Positions 31,110 to 39,377 of a stretch of 64,000 nucleotides of DNA are shown piece by piece; positions within the stretch are counted from its first letter, which is position 1; each line of letters begins with the position of its first letter. This DNA is from a virus, in IMG/VR virus record IMGVR_UViG_3300035211_000053, positions 1 through 64,000 of that record; one strand, written 5' to 3'. The position numbers and the translations under genes were made by a program. The notes beneath the pieces are model-generated. The model did not search any database, was not told the origin of the DNA, and worked only from the letters and a program-made list of their open reading frames with translations.

Positions 31110-31537
31110 TCCACCTGGGGGGCCGCGCGGAGCATGTAGTGGAGGGCCCGGTCACAGGAAACGTCGACGATCCGCATGTAGCTTGTCCCGCTGGGCCCCA
31201 CGACCTTGAGCAACCGCTCCTGCTTGACCGTAAGCGTACCATCCAGGGTAGCGACTGAAACCCCGCCGCCCGTGTGCGCCGGAGTCAGCGGACCGACCTC
31301 GATCGTGTCGCTCTCCAGGTTGTCTACTGCGATGATCTCACCCGAGAGATCGCGCACCTTAGGTGGTTGCCCACTTTCCGTCAGCTCGGTGGCCGCCTCG
31401 GTGTAGGTTCCCTCGCCTACTGCGGCACCGGACCACGTGCGGACGGCAGCGTAGCAACGCGTAGGACGTAGCCCGAGCGAACCGGCGATGCTGCGCGCTG
31501 AGGCGAGCGTCGGCAGAAGGTCGCTCGCGAGACTCAC
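31106..31537 (-). CDS. head closure / neck protein candidate
   Basis: 143 aa from GTG 31537 (GTGA overlap). N-terminal helix (ASDLLPTLASARSIAGSLGL), then beta strands with GEIIAVDNLESDTIEVGPL and SGTSYMRIVDVSCDRALHYM. Size and position, two genes after the connector, match head-closure proteins. Family not confirmed. Confidence 0.5.
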   Translation of the reverse strand: MSLASDLLPTLASARSIAGSLGLRPTRCYAAVRTWSGAAVGEGTYTEAATELTESGQPPKVRDLSGEIIAVDNLESDTIEVGPLTPAHTGGGVSVATLDGTLTVKQERLLKVVGPSGTSYMRIVDVSCDRALHYMLRAAPQVE

Positions 31538-31977
31538 CGTTCACGCCACTTCATCAGGTAGATCTGCTGGGCGGCCCCCGCGGACGTACTAGCACCTGCG
31601 ACAGCGACAGCGCGGATCTTCTTCCCTGGGTGCGCAAACGCAATCTTGCCGGCTGCCAACGCGACACCTGGGGCGGCGGCTGTACCGCCACCAATCGTCA
31701 TGATGGTCGACTCGGACATTTTGCTGTCCAGGACGTAGCGGTAGGTAGTCGACCCTGCAGCCAATTGCGTGAAGTGGATCCAGTCCGCCCACACGTTGTA
31801 CTTGATCTCGGCCTGCAGATAGATGTCCAGTGTCCCGCCCGTGGCCTGCGTCAGCACACCGATCACCGTGAACCAGTCGTAGTCGTCCAGATCATCGATC
31901 GTCGGTGTCTCGACTACCGTCGATTCGGATGCCGGGCTGGTGAATGCGATTGTTGCGTCCCATGCATATCGGGTCAT
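31534..31977 (-). CDS. beta-rich head/neck structural protein
   Basis: 147 aa, coupled by ATGA. It has IDDLDDYDWFTVIGVLTQA, GTLDIYLQAEIKYNVWADW and KMSESTIMTIGGG segments. The build (alternating strands with a receptor-like IYLQ...W core) resembles the three paralogous genes at 32.6-33.8 kb. It may be a further, more divergent member of that set. Function unknown. Confidence 0.5.
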   Translation of the reverse strand: MTRYAWDATIAFTSPASESTVVETPTIDDLDDYDWFTVIGVLTQATGGTLDIYLQAEIKYNVWADWIHFTQLAAGSTTYRYVLDSKMSESTIMTIGGGTAAAPGVALAAGKIAFAHPGKKIRAVAVAGASTSAGAAQQIYLMKWRER

Positions 31978-32591
31978 CAGAAAGCCTCGAGCATCACACG
32001 GTGATAGTCAGCGGCGCCGCGCATCGGCACACGCACAAGCGCGGAAATGGATTGGCAGATCGATCCGTAGTGATTCATGCGGCCTGCTAGCGCAATGTTG
32101 GACGACCCGGTGGTCTGCCAGACCACATCGTTCTTGTCGACCGACTTGAGCCCACTCGTGCCCGCCACGCTGACCCCAGAGATAGCGTGCCACGCCTGAT
32201 CAGCTTCACGAAGCAGCATGCGCAACCGAGCCTTGCCGCTCATGGTCGCAATGGGGTACCCGTCGTCGGTGTGCGCTTTGGTGAAGTAGGCCGTGAATGT
32301 CGTGACGTCGGCCGCCTTGACAGTCACGATCTCCAATTGGTCGTCCGTGTCCACCACGAGCTTGCCGTAGACATCAATCCCGGTCATTGCCACAGGCGTG
32401 ACAACCGTCGTGCTACCAGCTGTGATGGCGGTTGTCGCAGATGTCTCCGTCCCTGTGCCGAGATACGGACTGACGATCGAATCGAAGATCGACCAGTAAC
32501 CGTCCTGGGTGTAGGGCAGCGCGCCGACGGCGACGTTACCCCAACCCAGGTGAAAGCGAGTGCTTTCGATCTCGGCCGTGGACAGGGTCAT
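31977..32591 (-). CDS. head-tail connector protein candidate
   Basis: 204 aa. N-terminal STAEIESTRFHLGWG and YTQDGYWSIFDSIVSPYLG are followed by a beta region and a C-terminal helix (MNHYGSICQSISALVRVPM). Similar N-termini (AEIESTRFHLG) occur in phage head-tail adaptor proteins placed soon after the capsid. Synteny supports a connector. Confidence 0.55.
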   Translation of the reverse strand: MTLSTAEIESTRFHLGWGNVAVGALPYTQDGYWSIFDSIVSPYLGTGTETSATTAITAGSTTVVTPVAMTGIDVYGKLVVDTDDQLEIVTVKAADVTTFTAYFTKAHTDDGYPIATMSGKARLRMLLREADQAWHAISGVSVAGTSGLKSVDKNDVVWQTTGSSNIALAGRMNHYGSICQSISALVRVPMRGAADYHRVMLEAF

Positions 32592-32594
32592 GGA

Positions 32595-33005
32595 CTATGT
32601 GGTCGCGACGTTGACGCCGTCGACAAGCCCATCCGTGATTGCGTTTGCCGAGTAGTAGTAGTTGATGACCGCATCGGAACTCGATGGATCTGCCCCGGTA
32701 CCGGTCACAGCCACTCGGAAATACCGCGCACGGACAGGAAGCGTGACGACGCGCGTCCAGCTGGCGTCCGTGATGGTTTCGGTCTGGACCGCGGTCCCGC
32801 TGGCAATCACTCCAGTCGGGCTCGCCGACGGGCCAGCGTGATAGCTGGTGATGATGTTGGTCAGTGACCCCTTGGTGCCAGTAATTTCGACCGTGACCTC
32901 ACCGTCTAGGGTCAGGTTCATGTCGAGGTCAGAGGCGTAGTCGGCTGTCCCGTTGCCGGTCAGCTGGGCGGTCGTGCGCGCTGCAAGAGTTGTTGCGGTT
33001 GCCAT
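32595..33005 (-). CDS. tandem paralogue 3: beta-rich head protein
   Basis: 136 aa. Shares with the two upstream genes the order AARTTAQLTGNGTADY / VTVEITGTKGSLTNIITSYH / RARYFRVAVTGTG / YYYSAN. One small beta-sandwich per gene. Three such genes directly after the capsid gene suggest head decoration, cement or fibre proteins. Confidence 0.6.
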   Translation of the reverse strand: MATATTLAARTTAQLTGNGTADYASDLDMNLTLDGEVTVEITGTKGSLTNIITSYHAGPSASPTGVIASGTAVQTETITDASWTRVVTLPVRARYFRVAVTGTGADPSSSDAVINYYYSANAITDGLVDGVNVATT

Positions 33006-33011
33006 GATGCC

Positions 33012-33407
33012 TCAGTCGATCCGCTGCGTCCCGTCGGTCAGCGCGGTCGTCATGTAGTCCTGATACCGATAGGTGAAGTTGCACGTCGAGCTCGTTACCG
33101 TGCCTACGCCTTGGACGCTCAGTCGAAAGACAGCGCAGCCAGGGCAGTCGAAGACCAAAGCCGCCTCGGTGTCCCCGGTAAGGCTGAACTGCTGCTTGAC
33201 ACCATTGACGTAGAGGATGTCAGTCGGGGTAGCCGCGTTGCCAGCGTAGGCCTTGACCGTCACGCTTGTCAGCGATCCGATCGTCAGGCTGAAATCGACC
33301 GTAACACGACCGCTCATCGCAGCAGTCATGGCGCAATCGGCACCAAAGACCTCGCCGGTCGTGAGAATGGCCGCCGCGCGGCCAGTAGCAGATCCTGCAG
33401 TTGCCAT
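33012..33407 (-). CDS. tandem paralogue 2: beta-rich head protein
   Basis: 131 aa from ATG 33407, overlapping the previous TAA by one base. Clear similarity to paralogue 1: GRAAAILTTGEVFG, VTVDFSLTIGSLTSVTVKAY, FRLSVQGVGTVTSSTCNFTY. Two cysteines (CPGC) are extra. Probably a decoration protein produced by gene duplication. Confidence 0.6.
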   Translation of the reverse strand: MATAGSATGRAAAILTTGEVFGADCAMTAAMSGRVTVDFSLTIGSLTSVTVKAYAGNAATPTDILYVNGVKQQFSLTGDTEAALVFDCPGCAVFRLSVQGVGTVTSSTCNFTYRYQDYMTTALTDGTQRID

Positions 33408-33781
33408 TAGATATACACCCCAGGCTTCTCCCACCGATACGTGAAATCGCACAGTGAGCTGGTGACCGTCCCGGAGCCCTGTACGGACACGCGGAACCAC
33501 TTCCACCCCGGCAACGCCGGGACCACGTAGCACCGCTCGCTGGACGCCGTCAGGACCTCCTGCATGTTGGTGCCGTTGATGTTGATTTGGTCGTAGGTGG
33601 TCCCATCCATCGAGGCGTAGAACCTAACCGTGACATTGGTCAGCGACCCGATGGTGAATGACAGGTCGACCGTGACCAGCTGTCCTCTGATGCCGATCAG
33701 ACTCAGCGCCGTGCCCGCGACCTCACCCGTCGTCAGGACTGCCGATGCCCGGCCGGACTTACTCTTGGTGTAGTTCAGCAT
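33407..33781 (-). CDS. tandem paralogue 1: beta-rich head protein
   Basis: 124 aa, first gene after the capsid. GRASAVLTTGEVAGTALSL, VDLSFTIGSLTNVTVRFYA, FRVSVQGSGTVTSSLCDFTY recur in paralogue 2. The compact beta fold and place suggest capsid decoration or a trimeric cement protein. Function inferred. Confidence 0.6.
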   Translation of the reverse strand: MLNYTKSKSGRASAVLTTGEVAGTALSLIGIRGQLVTVDLSFTIGSLTNVTVRFYASMDGTTYDQININGTNMQEVLTASSERCYVVPALPGWKWFRVSVQGSGTVTSSLCDFTYRWEKPGVYI

Positions 33782-33790
33782 GATTGCTCC

Positions 33791-34966
33791 TTAGGTGCTC
33801 TGAGCGAGGATCCGCTGGATGCCCCGCGCGTCGATCAACTGGAAAGCGTGGAGCGCGTACCAGATGCACTTCGCGAGGGTGCCGTAGTTGGTATCGTCTG
33901 CGAACCGGCACTCGGGGCCGATGGCGCCCTGTTGCTCGGAGATGGCAGTGCCGAACCCGACAGCCCCCGGCCCGAACATGATGGCCTCTTCGAGGGTCAC
34001 GCCAGTTGCGACGGTACCGGTTTCATCACCTGGAACCACAGACGCGGCCGCGTACTGCTTGGTCGTCGAGCACTCGAAGAGATCGACGTCCTGAATGCTG
34101 CCGATGTACCCGTACAGCTGGTTTTTCTCGGCGTGCTGCGCGGACAGCTGCCGGTATTCGACATCGCTCAACATCTGGGTGTTGAAGCACGTCGGCACGA
34201 TGCAACCGTAGGACCCGTTGGGGAACTTCGGCCAGTTGCGCTCCGACAGCGTCTGCTTCGCGCGGATGATGGCCTCGGCTGAAAAGATGTCGCCGCCGCC
34301 GGCGGTGAAGCTGGAGGCATCACCCAAACCAGCATTGGCCAACGTGGTGTACCCCGACGCCCGCATGCGGTCGCGGATGACCGTGTCCAGCCAGTACGTG
34401 TAGTCGTAGTGCAGCGCGTTGGTAACGAGCCCAACGGTGGAGAGCAGCGCGTTCTTGTACTTGCTGTCGAAGTTCTTGACGGCAAACGGCGCTGGCGCGC
34501 TACCGTCGCTGGCGTACGGGCCCAGGTATTCCTTGAGCTCTGCCGTGACCTGCTCGGTCGCGACGGTTCGGCCCGTAGTGCTGATCGACTCATCGCCGGT
34601 CATCTCACGGTCCGACTCAGTCAAGCCACCCACGCTGTAGACGGGGCGCTGGAATTTGAGCGTGTCGCCCATTTCCTTGCCGAACGCGTCGAGTGCGGTC
34701 ACGAAGCCCGGGAACATGTCGGCCACTCGGGCTAGTCGATCGAGATCTGCTGGGATCCCGATTTGCTGCCCGCCGCCAGCCGCCGTCACGTACTGCTGAG
34801 CAGTCATGGCACCAGCGTTGAGAGCCTGCAGAGAAAGCCGTCCGCTCATCGCCCAGTGAGCGAAGAGGAACTGCGGGGTTGGAGTCGGCAGAAGAAGGTT
34901 CTGCGTCACCCGGGAACGAAAGTCCTCGAAATTGGCGGGGACCGAGCCCCTTCCGACGAATGCCAT
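33791..34966 (-). CDS. major capsid protein
   Basis: 391 aa, following the scaffold-like gene. ALDAFGKEMGDTLKFQRPVY and SVGGLTESDREMTGDESIST match the N4-gp56/HK97-fold capsid pattern (P-domain start with a loop of charged residues). Later segments include HYDYTYWLDTVIRDRMRASG and YGYIGSIQDVDLFECSTTK. It would form the icosahedral shell. Strong position evidence: scaffold before, decoration and neck genes after. Confidence 0.8.
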   Translation of the reverse strand: MAFVGRGSVPANFEDFRSRVTQNLLLPTPTPQFLFAHWAMSGRLSLQALNAGAMTAQQYVTAAGGGQQIGIPADLDRLARVADMFPGFVTALDAFGKEMGDTLKFQRPVYSVGGLTESDREMTGDESISTTGRTVATEQVTAELKEYLGPYASDGSAPAPFAVKNFDSKYKNALLSTVGLVTNALHYDYTYWLDTVIRDRMRASGYTTLANAGLGDASSFTAGGGDIFSAEAIIRAKQTLSERNWPKFPNGSYGCIVPTCFNTQMLSDVEYRQLSAQHAEKNQLYGYIGSIQDVDLFECSTTKQYAAASVVPGDETGTVATGVTLEEAIMFGPGAVGFGTAISEQQGAIGPECRFADDTNYGTLAKCIWYALHAFQLIDARGIQRILAQST

Positions 34967-34976
34967 GTCTTAACCT

Positions 34977-35702
34977 CTATGTTGATGCCGGCCGCGACTT
35001 CTCAATCGCGATGGAATTCAGGCGGTAGTAAAGCGAGGCACCCATTGGGTCCTCGGCCTGTTTGCGTTGCCAGATACCGAACGCAGTATCTGGACTCGTG
35101 GGTTGTGGTGCCGGTTGAGCACCGGGGTGAACTGTGGACGCCGGGGTTGGCTTGGGCGGGCCTGCTGCCGCCGCTCCGGCCTCGGCGACTTTGAGCATGC
35201 GCCAACGTAGCTCCGGATCTCCTGAGGCCACGTCGTCGATTGCCTTCTGCTGGGCCTCGGGCAATTTCTCGAATCTCTCCTGGACCAACTCGGCGAACGT
35301 CGTCTTGATGCGCTTCCCCTCTTCGGCAAGCGGCTCGAGCTCCTTCAGCCGTGCCGCCTGCTTTTCCGCCTCGGAGAGCGTCGATTCCTTGAGCTTTTTC
35401 AGCTCATCCAGCGATGTCTGCAGCTCATCAGGAGACTTCAGGCCATGGCTTTCGAGTAGCTCACGCAAAGCCGTTTCCTTGGCCTGCTTCAGGCGTCCAG
35501 GAAGCCACGCTGGGTTTGGTTCGTCTGCGGGAGCGGGTGGCGCCTGGGGGGGCGTCGGCGAAGCAACAGGCGGTGTCGCCGGGGTAGTCGGCGGGGTCTC
35601 TGGCTGGTTGGCTGCGGCGGCCAGAGCAGGAGCTGTCACGGGAGCGGCGTGTTGCGGTGCTGCTGCGGCAGGCTGAGTTGCAGCATTTGCAGGTGCATTC
35701 AT
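34977..35702 (-). CDS. scaffolding protein
   Basis: 241 aa from ATG 35702 (GAGGG at proper distance; an earlier ATG at 35708 is too close to it). The first 65 residues are Ala/Pro-rich and disordered. Residues 75-170 form a charged coiled coil (LRELLESHGLKSPDELQTSL, EAEKQAARLKELEPLAEEGK). The rest is a Pro/Ala linker ending in a basic segment. This layout and its place directly before the capsid gene are typical of phage scaffolds. Confidence 0.75.
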   Translation of the reverse strand: MNAPANAATQPAAAAPQHAAPVTAPALAAAANQPETPPTTPATPPVASPTPPQAPPAPADEPNPAWLPGRLKQAKETALRELLESHGLKSPDELQTSLDELKKLKESTLSEAEKQAARLKELEPLAEEGKRIKTTFAELVQERFEKLPEAQQKAIDDVASGDPELRWRMLKVAEAGAAAAGPPKPTPASTVHPGAQPAPQPTSPDTAFGIWQRKQAEDPMGASLYYRLNSIAIEKSRPAST

Positions 35703-35817
35703 GATCATCCCTCAACGCCTTTTCACGGGGGGCGAGCCCTGGGATTGGGTTGTGCCGGTGATTTGCAGCCCACCGGCGAGGCTGAGCGGAGCGATTGGGG
35801 CTCGCTCCAGAGCCCGG

Positions 35818-36069
35818 TCATTCGAGTGATGCGACTACATCCCAACTGGAGACCAGGACGTAGTTGTCGAATCGCAAAGCGTCTCTCAGCGCGCTGGCCC
35901 GGATCAGCACTGTACCCTTGGCACCTTTTGCCTCGGGACCGGCAGCGATGACCTGTGCAATCACAAGTGCATCTTGCTGGGGCTGACCCACCACAGGCTG
36001 TTCATTCTCCTCGATGGGCTCGAGGAACACGTAGTTACCAGTGGGTTTGATCCCAGACGCCACTGTCAC
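35818..36069 (-). CDS. GroES-like (Cpn10-fold) protein
   Basis: 83 aa from GTG 36069 (GTGA overlap). IKPTGNYVFLEPIEENEQPV parallels the first strands of GroES, followed by a loop, ALVIAQVIAAGPEAKGAKGT, and the C-terminal NYVLVSSWDVVASLE. Length is slightly below the usual 95 aa, and the mobile loop appears short (VVGQPQQD). Phage GroES-like proteins such as T4 gp31 help the host GroEL fold the capsid protein. The gene lies two genes before the capsid gene. Confidence 0.55.
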   Translation of the reverse strand: MTVASGIKPTGNYVFLEPIEENEQPVVGQPQQDALVIAQVIAAGPEAKGAKGTVLIRASALRDALRFDNYVLVSSWDVVASLE

Positions 36070-36470
36070 GCCACCGTCGCGGCGACGATAACGGACATCG
36101 GCTGGCCGAAAGTTGGCAAGGCCGTGTCGTCGGCGTATTCCGCCGCCCCGTTGTCGTCGTAGATGGTCGCGTCAACCGTGGTACTGTTGAGCACAGCGGT
36201 TAGCCACTTGTACGTGTATCCAGTCGAGCTCACGAATGTGGACTGCCCTGGGCACGCACCGATCAGCGTGTAGGTCTTGCCGTCGCGGCGCTGCGCAGCG
36301 ATGGCCGTTGCGATGTTGGTGATCTCGACAGACTCAGACGCGTCCTGGTCGTAGGTGCCAGACGGAGTCAAAAACACCTCATAGACCACGACATTGCTGT
36401 CCGCCCGGCCCTTGAGCTGCACAATCTGAGCGACGCCTGCCGTCGCGGCGTTGAACGTGAGAGTTGCCAT
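36066..36470 (-). CDS. head-region beta-rich protein
   Basis: 134 aa. ATLTFNAATAGVAQIVQLKG, SNVVVYEVFLTPSGTYDQD, TYTLIGACPGQSTFVSSTGY read as beta strands of a small head-associated domain. It lies between the minor head protein and the GroES-like gene. It may be another decoration protein. No clear family. Confidence 0.5.
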   Translation of the reverse strand: MATLTFNAATAGVAQIVQLKGRADSNVVVYEVFLTPSGTYDQDASESVEITNIATAIAAQRRDGKTYTLIGACPGQSTFVSSTGYTYKWLTAVLNSTTVDATIYDDNGAAEYADDTALPTFGQPMSVIVAATVA

Positions 36471-36476
36471 GTTGGT

Positions 36477-36632
36477 CTATCTCCGGTTCCCCTGGTGGGG
36501 CTTGGGGGCCGCAGGGGCCTCGGGTTGCTTGGTTTCCGCCGGATTGGCGGGGTCGGTCTTGGGTTCGGCTGATGGCTTGGGAGCCCCGGGGGGATCAAGT
36601 CGCTCACCGGTTTTGTCGTCGAATCTGGCCAT
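36477..36632 (-). CDS. 51-aa proline/alanine-rich peptide
   Basis: From ATG 36632 to TAG 36477. Begins MARFDDKTGERLDPPG and continues with Lys/Pro/Ala-rich disordered sequence. It precedes the 36470 gene by 6 nt. Its start overlaps the promoter region of the opposite-strand gene at 36652. Probably a small head accessory; low information content. Confidence 0.45.
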   Translation of the reverse strand: MARFDDKTGERLDPPGAPKPSAEPKTDPANPAETKQPEAPAAPKPHQGNRR

Positions 36633-36636
36633 GGTG

Positions 36637-36645
36637 TGCTATTCT
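36637..36645 (+). promoter_or_regulatory. extended -10 promoter of the embedded HTH gene
   Basis: TGC-TATTCT (36637-36645) then 6 nt to ATG 36652, the leaderless geometry seen at the early promoters. There is no clear -35; the TG dinucleotide can compensate. It lies within the start region of the opposite-strand 51-aa ORF. Confidence 0.45.
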
Positions 36646-36651
36646 CCCTAG

Positions 36652-36957
36652 ATGCATGGATACCTGTTGTCCGAGCTGTCCCGCAGAAGCCGACTGGCCA
36701 AACGTACTGTGCTGCAATGGGCACAGGACCCACTTTCTCTCTCGCTCAGAAGTCGAGAGGCTTTATACAGAGCCGGAGAAACGCTTGGACTAGAAGAGTC
36801 TGCTAGAGCGCAACTGCCTCAATTCATTGGCGCCAGGGGAAGGGCCGTGGAGCTCGCTGGAATCCTGAGACATGTCCGAAAGATCGAACGGTCTGCATGC
36901 AAGGACGCCCTGAAAGAGATCGAGTACGCCCGGCGTCTTGGTAGGCATGTCCCGTAA
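36652..36957 (+). CDS. embedded plus-strand HTH regulator (LacI-type helix-turn-helix)
   Basis: 101 aa, antisense to the surrounding head operon. Residues 5-45 (LLSELSRRSRLAKRTVLQWA, then QDPLSLSLRSREALYRAGET, LGLEES) follow the LacI-type HTH pattern, in which the second helix is followed by a hinge-like helix. The remaining 55 residues are helical and basic. No Shine-Dalgarno; the promoter predicts a leaderless mRNA. The stop (36957) abuts the stop of the minor head gene (36958). It could be a regulator expressed in the prophage. Confidence 0.6.
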   Translation: MHGYLLSELSRRSRLAKRTVLQWAQDPLSLSLRSREALYRAGETLGLEESARAQLPQFIGARGRAVELAGILRHVRKIERSACKDALKEIEYARRLGRHVP

Positions 36958-37650
36958 TCACGCCGCCAAGTCGGTCTCGTAGTCGAACCAGAACGGCAGC
37001 AAAATCGTGCCCTCGTAGCAGCGGCAGTTTCCGTGGACGCCGCCCGGGCGCCCGTCAGGGAAGTCCAGGAAGAACGGGACTACCGTGTGGTGGGCTCGCC
37101 CGCACTTGGGGCACGTCCTCTTGTCGAGCGTGGCATCCCAGACCTTGAAGACGGCCAAGCTGCCGGTCGTGGCTTCCTGTCGCTGCCCGACTCTGCGGAT
37201 GATCTGGTCCCGCTCGTCGCTCGTGGCCTCGGCTACCTCGGTTGTACCGATGAGCCTGAGCCTGGCTTCGGTCGCGTCCAGGGCGGCCTGTGGGTCACCG
37301 GTCGCAGCGTACCGCCGGCGCCAGTAGTCCGCGTAGCTCCATCCAATCGCGAAAGCTCGGTCCTGGTCGTACTGGTCGCGGGCAGTATCAGGAGCGGCCG
37401 GCAGGTCGAGAATCGCTGCCTCGTCGGCGTACGTTGCCCGACCATCTGCCCGAGCTCCGCGGCGCCCGCCGTAGACAGACGTGGCGACCGCTACTCGGAG
37501 AGCCTGCTCAGCGACCCTGGGGTTGCGGCTGACCGCTGCCCGTGTCGTTGCCGCCAGCGCGCCCCGTAGGCTTGCCTCCCGCTGAAGCATTGCCGCCCGA
37601 CCGCGCTCCCATGTCTGATCTAGCTCCCTGGGAATCGTCGGCTTGGCCAA
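36958..37650 (-). CDS. minor head protein (Mu F-like)
   Basis: 230 aa. The C-terminal KVWDATLDKRTCPKCGRAHH and GRPGGVHGNCRCYEGTIL match the phage Mu F-like domain with its CxxC and HxNCRC zinc-type motif. The N-terminal half is helical. ATG 37650 overlaps the portal gene by 143 nt in another frame; ATG 37590 would shorten the overlap to 83 nt. It sits on the portal and is probably injected or used in head assembly. Confidence 0.75.
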   Translation of the reverse strand: MAKPTIPRELDQTWERGRAAMLQREASLRGALAATTRAAVSRNPRVAEQALRVAVATSVYGGRRGARADGRATYADEAAILDLPAAPDTARDQYDQDRAFAIGWSYADYWRRRYAATGDPQAALDATEARLRLIGTTEVAEATSDERDQIIRRVGQRQEATTGSLAVFKVWDATLDKRTCPKCGRAHHTVVPFFLDFPDGRPGGVHGNCRCYEGTILLPFWFDYETDLAA

Positions 37651-39346
37651 GCTTCCTCGTCATTTCGTGGAGCGCCGCAGCCTCTTGACGTTGGAGCTCA
37701 GCTGCCTTCTGCTCGGCCGCCTCGCGCTCTTCGTCGATGGCATCGAGCTCGGCCTGCGTGTCGTCGACTCCGTAGTCTGGGGCCACCTTCTCGACGCCGG
37801 TCTTGTGCTGGATGAGCCGAGCCTCGACGGCCTTGATCGTGGAATCGACCTCGGCGGAGATTTCTTGCTGCGATGGGTCGAAGAATGCCCCCCATTTCGG
37901 GACAATTCTGTGCGGCTGCCACTCACCATCGACCATGAACGATGTTAGCAACGGCGCAACGCCTTCGGTTCCCGGCACGTTGACAGTCCCGCCGGTCTCC
38001 ACGGCCACGGCAGTCATGCGCATCATCATGGAGATGAGGGCCTTGAGCCCTCGGGGCCACCATGTATGCCGGTACTCCTGGACCAGTGCGATCAGCGGGG
38101 CATGGGCCAGCGCCAGGAACTTGGCCGACATGTCGGCGCCGATCGTAACTCGGCCCACTGTGTCGCTCATGCTGGTCAGCACGACACCCATCGACTCGAG
38201 AACCCGCGAGCGGATGTCGTCGACGTGCTTGGTCGCCACCTCGAAGGCTTTGCCGCTGGTCTCCAGCAGCTGGACGTTGACGTCCTTGCCCTGGTAGGTC
38301 CAGACGTATTCAGGCCCGGTCTTGCGCTTTGTGCCGACGATGCCGTGAGGCGATGTGCCGCTGTACCCACCGGGCCCCGACCGCGTCTCGGCGCCTGGGC
38401 CGTCTCCGTCCTCGACTCCTGTCTCTACGGGTTGAGGAGCCCCGAGATAAACGACACCCTGGTGACGCCGCGACAGCACCATGTCCAGAGCCTCCAGGTC
38501 GCCCTCGAGGCCATCGTACAGGCTGACGCCGTCAATGCCCGTAGCTTCCTCTGACTCGTTTCTGACCCAGATTACAGGACAGAAGTTCAGACCATGAGGC
38601 GCCGAGTCAGGACTGCCCCACGTCAGGGGTTGTCCGTCGGTCCGCGCTTCAACGTCCTGGTAGATGTGGACGTTGGTCGTGTCCCACTCGCGGCGAAACA
38701 CGTACCGCGCTCGCTTCGCGCGCCCCTGATCGTCGGTGACTTCCTTGTCGAAGGCATACGACCAGACCAGCTTTTCGACAGGATTTTCTGGGTCGTTGTC
38801 GACGAACTGTGGATAGCAATCCTGTGGGCGTGGAATGGTGATCCGGAAATCACCACGCTTCAGCTCAAGGATCGCGACACCAGTACGACGGGAGATCCCC
38901 ATGCGCGCCAGTGCTCGAGCATTGGACTTCAGGTTGGCGCACTCGACGAGGTCATCGAGCCACGCCTCGAGCTGTTTGGCCTGCTCCTTGGTGAGCTCGC
39001 CCGGGGCTGGAACGAACGACTGAGGCTTCTTCTCGCCATCATCGTCGGTTTCGCTGTCGTCAGAGTCTGGCTCATCCGCGGGGACGGTCAACTTCGGGAA
39101 CCGCTTGTCACCGAACAGGAAACGAACGACCTGATTGGTCGCCGCAGCAGCAAGCTTGTAGCGGATACATGGCTTGCGTTTGCGGAGCGGTACCGGCTCC
39201 TGCCCTTCCAGATGCACGCCAGACCACCAGTCCGGGCGGCCCTCGTACTGTTTGCCGTCGAAGATCTTGTCGAGATAGTCGATCTCCCGCCACCGGGACA
39301 TCGTCGGCAGAAACTCTGGCTTGGCAAATGGGTCGAATGCGGGCAT
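37508..39346 (-). CDS. portal protein
   Basis: 612 aa, directly after the large terminase gene. CIRYKLAAAATNQVVRFLFG (about 60-80), RMGISRRTGVAILELKRG, HGLNFCPVIWVRNESEEATG and SLYDGLEGDLEALDMVLSRR are characteristic of SPP1/gp6-type portals; the ring-forming helices follow. The last 50 residues are Gly/Asn/Gln-rich and disordered, and are encoded by the region shared with the minor head gene. Dodecamer at the unique vertex, channel for DNA. Confidence 0.8.
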   Translation of the reverse strand: MPAFDPFAKPEFLPTMSRWREIDYLDKIFDGKQYEGRPDWWSGVHLEGQEPVPLRKRKPCIRYKLAAAATNQVVRFLFGDKRFPKLTVPADEPDSDDSETDDDGEKKPQSFVPAPGELTKEQAKQLEAWLDDLVECANLKSNARALARMGISRRTGVAILELKRGDFRITIPRPQDCYPQFVDNDPENPVEKLVWSYAFDKEVTDDQGRAKRARYVFRREWDTTNVHIYQDVEARTDGQPLTWGSPDSAPHGLNFCPVIWVRNESEEATGIDGVSLYDGLEGDLEALDMVLSRRHQGVVYLGAPQPVETGVEDGDGPGAETRSGPGGYSGTSPHGIVGTKRKTGPEYVWTYQGKDVNVQLLETSGKAFEVATKHVDDIRSRVLESMGVVLTSMSDTVGRVTIGADMSAKFLALAHAPLIALVQEYRHTWWPRGLKALISMMMRMTAVAVETGGTVNVPGTEGVAPLLTSFMVDGEWQPHRIVPKWGAFFDPSQQEISAEVDSTIKAVEARLIQHKTGVEKVAPDYGVDDTQAELDAIDEEREAAEQKAAELQRQEAAALHEMTRKLGQADDSQGARSDMGARSGGNASAGGKPTGRAGGNDTGSGQPQPQGR

Positions 39347-39377
39347 GTCTCGGAAGGAGCCGAGCCTCGCTCGACTT

